Shown one piece after another: positions 1 through 24,220 of a DNA stretch of 24,220 nt. Under the pieces are notes generated by a model that worked only from the letters and a program-made list of their open reading frames with translations, made no database searches and was not told where the DNA came from. Numbering within the stretch: position 1 is the stretch's first letter; each line of letters begins with the position of its first letter. The stretch covers positions 1 to 24,220 of the forward strand of contig JAQGDQ010001822.1 of the NCBI GenBank assembly GCA_030141605.1, in the 5' to 3' direction. The stretch is from Tubiluchus corallicola. Taxonomy: Eukaryota > Priapulida > Priapulimorpha > Priapulimorphida > Tubiluchidae. A program made the position numbers and the translations under genes.

Positions 1-1560
1 TATGGGGGTTTGGAATAGATAAATTGTTTATATTGTTTATATCAGTTTATATTGTTTTGAATGCACCGTTTATCTAACCTGCATTATGCGTTATTTTTTC
101 TGCAGCTATTTCCTATTGACTTTTTATATGCAGCCATTCCACAGGTGGATAACGCATGTGCATTCCAGGTGCTACGTAAACGCCACTTAATGTTTTATTA
201 GCTGATCATATTGCGTACTTAATTCAATAACACAAAGAATGTTTATTGTGATTCTTGGCAAGTTTTGTCTAATGTTATCATTGTTATGTATTTTAGAATT
301 TTTTAGATTATGTCTTGTGATGTTGTAGTGATCCGAAGAGGAGAATAAGCGACTAAGCATGTTCTTGAAGCATCTTCATTTACAATAAAATTTTCAATTT
401 TATGAATAATATTGCAGGACTTTTTTTTGTTTCATATGGTGTACATTTCAACACATTTTAATTAGTTTTCATTCACAGATGCACAATAAGTAATGATTTA
501 AATTATTTAATTCTATCTCTTCACACTTGTACAATTTATAATGTACAGAGAAAATTGACAAAGCCAGTCTTAAGCTGTACCTCACACTTGTATTTTGCTT
601 TTCCAAATCTAAACAATTATAATAATATAAAAAGCCTCATTTTCCTGCTTACGGACAGTCAAACACAATCTTTTACACAATTTTATGACTGTAACTTCGC
701 TTTTTCTTATGTAGTTATACATTTTGTACTCACTTGAGTAGCATCCAACAACCAAGTTTTGCCCGATTTTTATCTCAACTCTTGTATAAGATGTACAGGT
801 ATAATCAAAAAATCAAATCAAATTCTTTACTGTTTTTCCAACATACAACATCGATTAAAGCTTAGTAGCATAATTATAATAGCCAATCAAATGGGAAGGA
901 GTGGCGAAGAACATGCGTTATCGTATCAGCCACCCCAACTCAGTTCTGTTATAATTATTTTGCATGCAGTGCAGACGATAACTAATCAAAAATAATGAAA
1001 TATTGAATTATGCACTTGTTTACATCTATATAACATAAAAGAAAAATGCCAAAATTTCACATTCTAAATGAGCAAAAAAAAGAAATAATAAAGAAATGAA
1101 TTGTACTAGCATGCTAAATATAGCATAATTTGCATGTAACTCGAATTTAAGGAATTTTAGTAATAACTCGGTATACTCAATAACAAGAAAACATGCATTT
1201 TATGAACGTATTAAAAGTAAGTAAAACAAAAATTCATGAAAAATCGTAACAAAATATAAATGCAATAATGTTAAGCTAATATTATAATTATAAAATTCCA
1301 AGAATATCATCACTACCATTTACATGCAAATCAAAATCATATGTTGCGAAGCATAGAGGTATTAACGTCTGAATATGGCTGAGATACCTCTCTCTATTCC
1401 GTGTCTCATCTGAGAGCTTAGCTTTTAGCAATTAGCATTTGTCATAGCATTTGCTTCTAGAATCCTTGATGATTGTTTGTTATTATGTTCTTCGATCCTA
1501 ATTGTAATCTGATCCCAGACAACCAGTAACAAATGTAAATAATATAATAACAATAATCTT
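1..1560. other. Upstream AT-rich sequence, no gene recognised
   Basis: About 1.5 kb of AT-rich sequence with only short, random-looking ORFs. I see no coding match, RNA gene or clear repeat structure. It is upstream intergenic sequence or an upstream non-coding part of the transporter gene. Confidence 0.6.
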
Positions 1561-1569
1561 TATTCAAAG

Positions 1570-1880
1570 TCGGCTTTTGGGTGAACAATTGGGAAAACTC
1601 TCTGGTCTGTTTGTAACCATGGGCTGGTCCACCTCGCAGTGCTGGTGGGCTGCAAAAGTTTGGCGTACAAAATTCCCAATGCCCTTACGGGTTTCTACGG
1701 TTGGCGATCACCACTCGCGTGTTATCGCTTTCTGGTTGGTGGATGGAGCACCGAGTAGACGCCTACATCGTTTGTTAAGCATTTTGATTTGTTATGTCTG
1801 TAGCTTTCGTCCAATCACTATCCTGTCTAGTTTACAGCACCGCCCAGTTGACCCGGTAGAGAGTAACAACAAACATGGAT
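1570..1880. other. GC-richer block upstream of the gene
   Basis: This block is clearly richer in GC than its surroundings and contains a CCAAT motif (about 1811). Its left border is followed on the minus strand by an AATAAA (complement of TTTATT near 1560). It could be promoter-proximal DNA of the transporter gene or an old repeat copy. A 101-codon ORF on the + strand has no recognisable protein content. Confidence 0.35.
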
Positions 1881-2246
1881 GATGGAAACGAGTGTTATAA
1901 AGTTTGGAAAGAATTTTAAGGGCAAATACCGCCATTATTTAGGAATAGGCTAATACGCGAAGAACTCGGTGCAATTCACAATATGAAAGTAACTTGCAGA
2001 GAAAAAGTTTTATGTTGGCTGTTGGTTACTGAAAAGAAAATTGATTATAGAAGTAAAAGAATTAGACATACTGACATACATTCATAGTAACAATAAGCTA
2101 CTGAAAAGTGTATCGCGAGATTTGTCTATGTTCTGAGATTGTAAGTGTGGTGAGCCAGGACAATAGTAATCGTTATGAATATGAAAACTCTGTTTACTTT
2201 TGATAAATTTCATGGTTAATGCGAAATGTGGTACAGGTGATACACG
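1881..2246. other. Presumed promoter / 5' UTR region
   Basis: 366 bases between the GC-richer block and the start codon. The transcription start and any 5' UTR exon should lie here or upstream, but no TATA box with a convincing context was found. The sequence gtacag at 2231-2236 would be a usable acceptor if a 5' non-coding exon exists. Confidence 0.4.
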
Positions 2247-22030
<19,784 letters not shown>

Positions 22031-22084
22031 GTAGAGATGTTAAGGTTTTGCATTTAATGTTTGCCGTTAGTACATTCATAGTTG

Positions 22085-22223
22085 CGTTAATAGATAATGG
22101 GTTTGAAAAGAAAGCGGGGAGAAGTTTGGTTTTGTAGATATAAACCTGAATACCGCTGTGTACATCTACAAAACCAAACATAAACTTCTCCCCGCTTTCT
22201 TTTTAACCCATTATCTACTAACG
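22085..22223. repeat. Inverted repeat at LINE 5' junction
   Basis: Arms 22085-22139 and 22164-22223 pair over about 55 bp with few mismatches and one 4-5 bp gap, around a 24-nt spacer. Confidence 0.9.
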
Positions 22224-22414
22224 TAAGACATTACTCAACAAGATTTAACGAATTTCGTATTAAGTATTGCAGGACTGACGCAGCAAGGCACTTCATCACT
22301 AACACTGACCCTAGACTTTGGAATAACATCAACAAATACATAAAAAATTCTTTATCTATAAATAACTTCAAAAGAAATCTTAAAAGTGAAATCTTTTCTA
22401 ATTATACAGAATAA
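22184..22414 (+). pseudogene. LINE reverse-transcriptase ORF, C-terminal fragment
   Basis: An open frame of about 76 codons ending at TAA 22412-22414. It contains YSTRFNEF, CRTDAARHF, DPRLWNNINKYIK and INNFKRNLKSEIF. This is the pattern Y(N/S)TR ... RT ... P.(L/F)WN.(L/I)...I ... FK..LK that closes ORF2 of CR1/L2-like non-LTR retrotransposons. The 5' side is truncated by the inversion; the fragment has no start or catalytic domain. Confidence 0.8.
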
Positions 22415-22779
22415 ATCAATTTGACTAATTACGCTGCTGTCCCTGTCGGAATCCATTGCGTTGCTGGCTATGTCAATTTTTACATTTCTATAGTTCATGT
22501 TACTTCATACAGATACCATCACATCTTTCTCTTTCTTTCTATTCTCTATTAACCTTTCTTTCTACTCATTTACTGCTCTTTTCTATTACACTCAGTCCAC
22601 ATTCATTTGGGGTGCTCTGAACAAGTAATTACTTCTTGAGTTCCCCACGGGTCATTTGCGGCTTGGCATCTTATGTACATAATAATAAACATGTTATTAA
22701 ATACTTTTATGTACAATGCTGTAATGATCATTGTGGATATATTTAATAAATAAATAAATAAATAAAAAGTTTCATAGTT

Positions 22780-23225
22780 TCTACGGAAGCCTAAAATCCA
22801 TCTAGTATATTTTTGCATTTACTCTTTTCTGACATTTTGTCCCATGACCTGCTATATACTATATGTGAGAGACTACTACTTCATGATGCCAAAAGTAAAA
22901 AAAAATCATGTTTGAGTAGCTTTATTATGTTCTATCTGTAAGAAAAATCATAACAAAATATAACAAACTAATTTGAGCCACAAAAGAATTAATTAATAAC
23001 TAGCAAAGGCCCCGTAAAAAAATTTGCTTATAAATACACTTAGAATCAAAAATGCGTGAACATTCTACCTAGTGTTTGTCTGTTTATCTAAGGCAAAGCC
23101 AGCAGCTTTTACTGAATTAAGGTTATAGACAGAGTATAATGGATGTAGTCAGAACAATGGCTTTGCATTAGCAGTTTTCCAACTGAAAATTATGGAAAAT
23201 AGAACATCTAATTAACTCATCAATA
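22780..23225. other. Intron 12 stretch
   Basis: AT-rich intron sequence without recognisable content. Confidence 0.55.
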
Positions 23226-23700
23226 CTCCTCTCGGTGAACGTGTCCTAAAATGCAGCCCATGCCATCGCGTAGCCCTTTTCTTCCTCTTTCTAAAGAGAT
23301 ATACATCTCTTTCCGAGAGTCCCACCAGGCGCCGCTAGAACGTTTTTTCTGCATGCTGTTTGGTCAAAATTTCGAAAAAATCGCGAGTTGGGTCCGGGAA
23401 AACGCGCATTACGGGACGCCGTGGCCCTCTAGCAAATTCTAGATATGCCTATGGCACCCACCGCTGAACGGCCTATCTATCCATGGCCGGCACCACCCAT
23501 GGCCCGTTCCCTTTCTTCAGATCTCAGACGTATAACTTTTGCAAAAAACGGCCGAAAAATGGCCATTTTTGGAGGTTTTTTGCCCCCCCGTTTGTTCCGG
23601 TCGGCCCGATTCAAAAATAAGCTCCCAATGGCATGACACTAGATCGAGACCTTTCGTTTGAGGTATAGATCGCCGCAAATGGTGCCGTAGTCGAAGCTGT
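23226..23700. other. GC-rich block in intron 12, probable repeat
   Basis: Base composition jumps here, with many CpG (gcgccgctagaacg, cgcattacgggacgccg, ggtcggcccgattc) compared with AT-rich DNA on both sides. Two adjacent 63-codon ORFs on the + strand have no recognisable content. The sharp borders suggest an inserted repeat, but no terminal repeats were found. An (AT)n run follows at about 23714-23728. Confidence 0.4.
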
Positions 23701-23728
23701 AGCCTTGAATCTTATATATATATATATA

Positions 23729-24131
23729 ACATACTAGTAGAATTAATATATAGAGTAGGTGTGTGCTCATATACCTACTGTCACTACTTGCTTTATTGCA
23801 GTAGATAAATTTGCTTAATGAGTAATTAACTAATGACTCATTCAATTAACATAAGTAATTAACTAAATTAAGCTATTAATACTACCTAAGTATAGGATAC
23901 ACACAAAATCATACTAGACTACAGTCAACTATATTAAAAGGGGTTGCAATGCTGCTCGGTAGTTCTTATATTCCACACTGACGTCACGGACGTCACAGCA
24001 ACTTATATTCTGGGTATATTTTTCTTGTACATATATAATTGTTGCTAGCTCCATAATAATTATATTTTCATTTTGAGTACAACTACACTATCAAGCCTTG
24101 AAAATATGTAATGGCAACCAATAACCTAAAT
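23729..24131. other. Intron 12 stretch with two CRE-like sites
   Basis: AT-rich, except TGACGTCAC at 23979-23987 and GACGTCAC at 23989-23996, two cAMP-response-element-like sites 10 bp apart. No gene recognised. Confidence 0.4.
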
Positions 24132-24220
24132 CAGGGGTGTGCAAATTGCGGCCCGCGGGCCACTTGCGGCTCGCCGAGAGATTTTGTGCGGCCCGCAAAG
24201 AGGTTTGTCAACCTAATGAA
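24132..24220. mobile_element. hAT-type MITE, left end only (cut by window)
   Basis: Starts CAGGGGTGTGCAAATT and carries CGGCCCGCGGGCCACTTG, matching the intron 7 element at 10800, with an extra ttgtgcggcccgcaaaga stretch. The rest lies beyond the window. Confidence 0.85.

Larger units (their letters stand above)
22084..22770 (+). mobile_element. 5'-inverted LINE insertion with 9-bp target-site duplication (intron 12)
   Basis: Flanked by TTCATAGTT at 22075-22083 and 22771-22779. From 22164 it reads as LINE sequence in + orientation: reverse-transcriptase C-terminus (below), 3' UTR with one copy of the acttcatacagatacca unit, and a terminal (AATA)n run. The first 55 bp (22085-22139) are the reverse complement of 22164-22223, so the 5' end is inverted and partly duplicated. 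It begins about 50 nt after the exon 12 donor. Confidence 0.85.

Overview
The window is nuclear DNA of a multicellular animal. It holds the 5' part of one intron-rich gene on the + strand, plus a dense load of transposons and tandem repeats in that gene's introns. Twelve exons (2247-22030) with canonical GT..AG borders join without frame error into 645 codons. The product is the N-terminal half of a full-size ABC transporter of subfamily A, closest in my recall to the ABCA5/6/8/9/10 branch. The introns (about 0.6-3.8 kb), low GC, RTE-type and CR1/L2-like LINE remnants and hAT-type MITEs point to an invertebrate metazoan. I cannot name the species.

Layout: 1-2246 is AT-rich upstream sequence with one GC-richer block (about 1570-1880). 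Exon 1 starts at 2247. Exons 2-9 (3402-14656) encode TM1, a glycosylatable ectodomain, TM2-TM6 and the linker. Exons 10-12 (18411-22030) encode most of the first nucleotide-binding domain: Walker A, Q-loop and the LSGGQ signature. Walker B, the H-loop and the whole second half of the transporter lie beyond the window.

Intron contents: a PHD-finger-like ORF on the minus strand (intron 1); two related RTE-LINE derivatives with target-site duplications (introns 2 and 9); two copies of a MITE in opposite orientation (introns 3 and 9); a 225-bp foldback (intron 4); a compound trinucleotide run and six 74-bp repeats (intron 5); an LTR-like element and a hAT-like MITE (intron 6); a hAT MITE with perfect 8-bp duplications and a 27-unit 18-bp minisatellite (intron 7); a 27-unit 46-bp array (intron 8); a LINE 3' end whose internal unit is expanded to 15 copies (intron 9); and a LINE 3' end with one such unit and an inverted 5' segment (intron 12).

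Most notable: (i) the acceptor of exon 7 is tandemly duplicated four times in 51-bp in-frame units, so 17, 34 or 51 extra residues could be added between TM4 and TM5; (ii) an array just upstream of exon 8 carries 19 perfect GTGAGT donor hexamers; (iii) one LINE insertion preserves the structure expected of twin priming; (iv) three copies of one LTR-like repeat lie 14, 53 and 40 nt downstream of three different splice donors, all in the same orientation. I found no multi-gene system: apart from the transporter, everything identified is repeat-derived.
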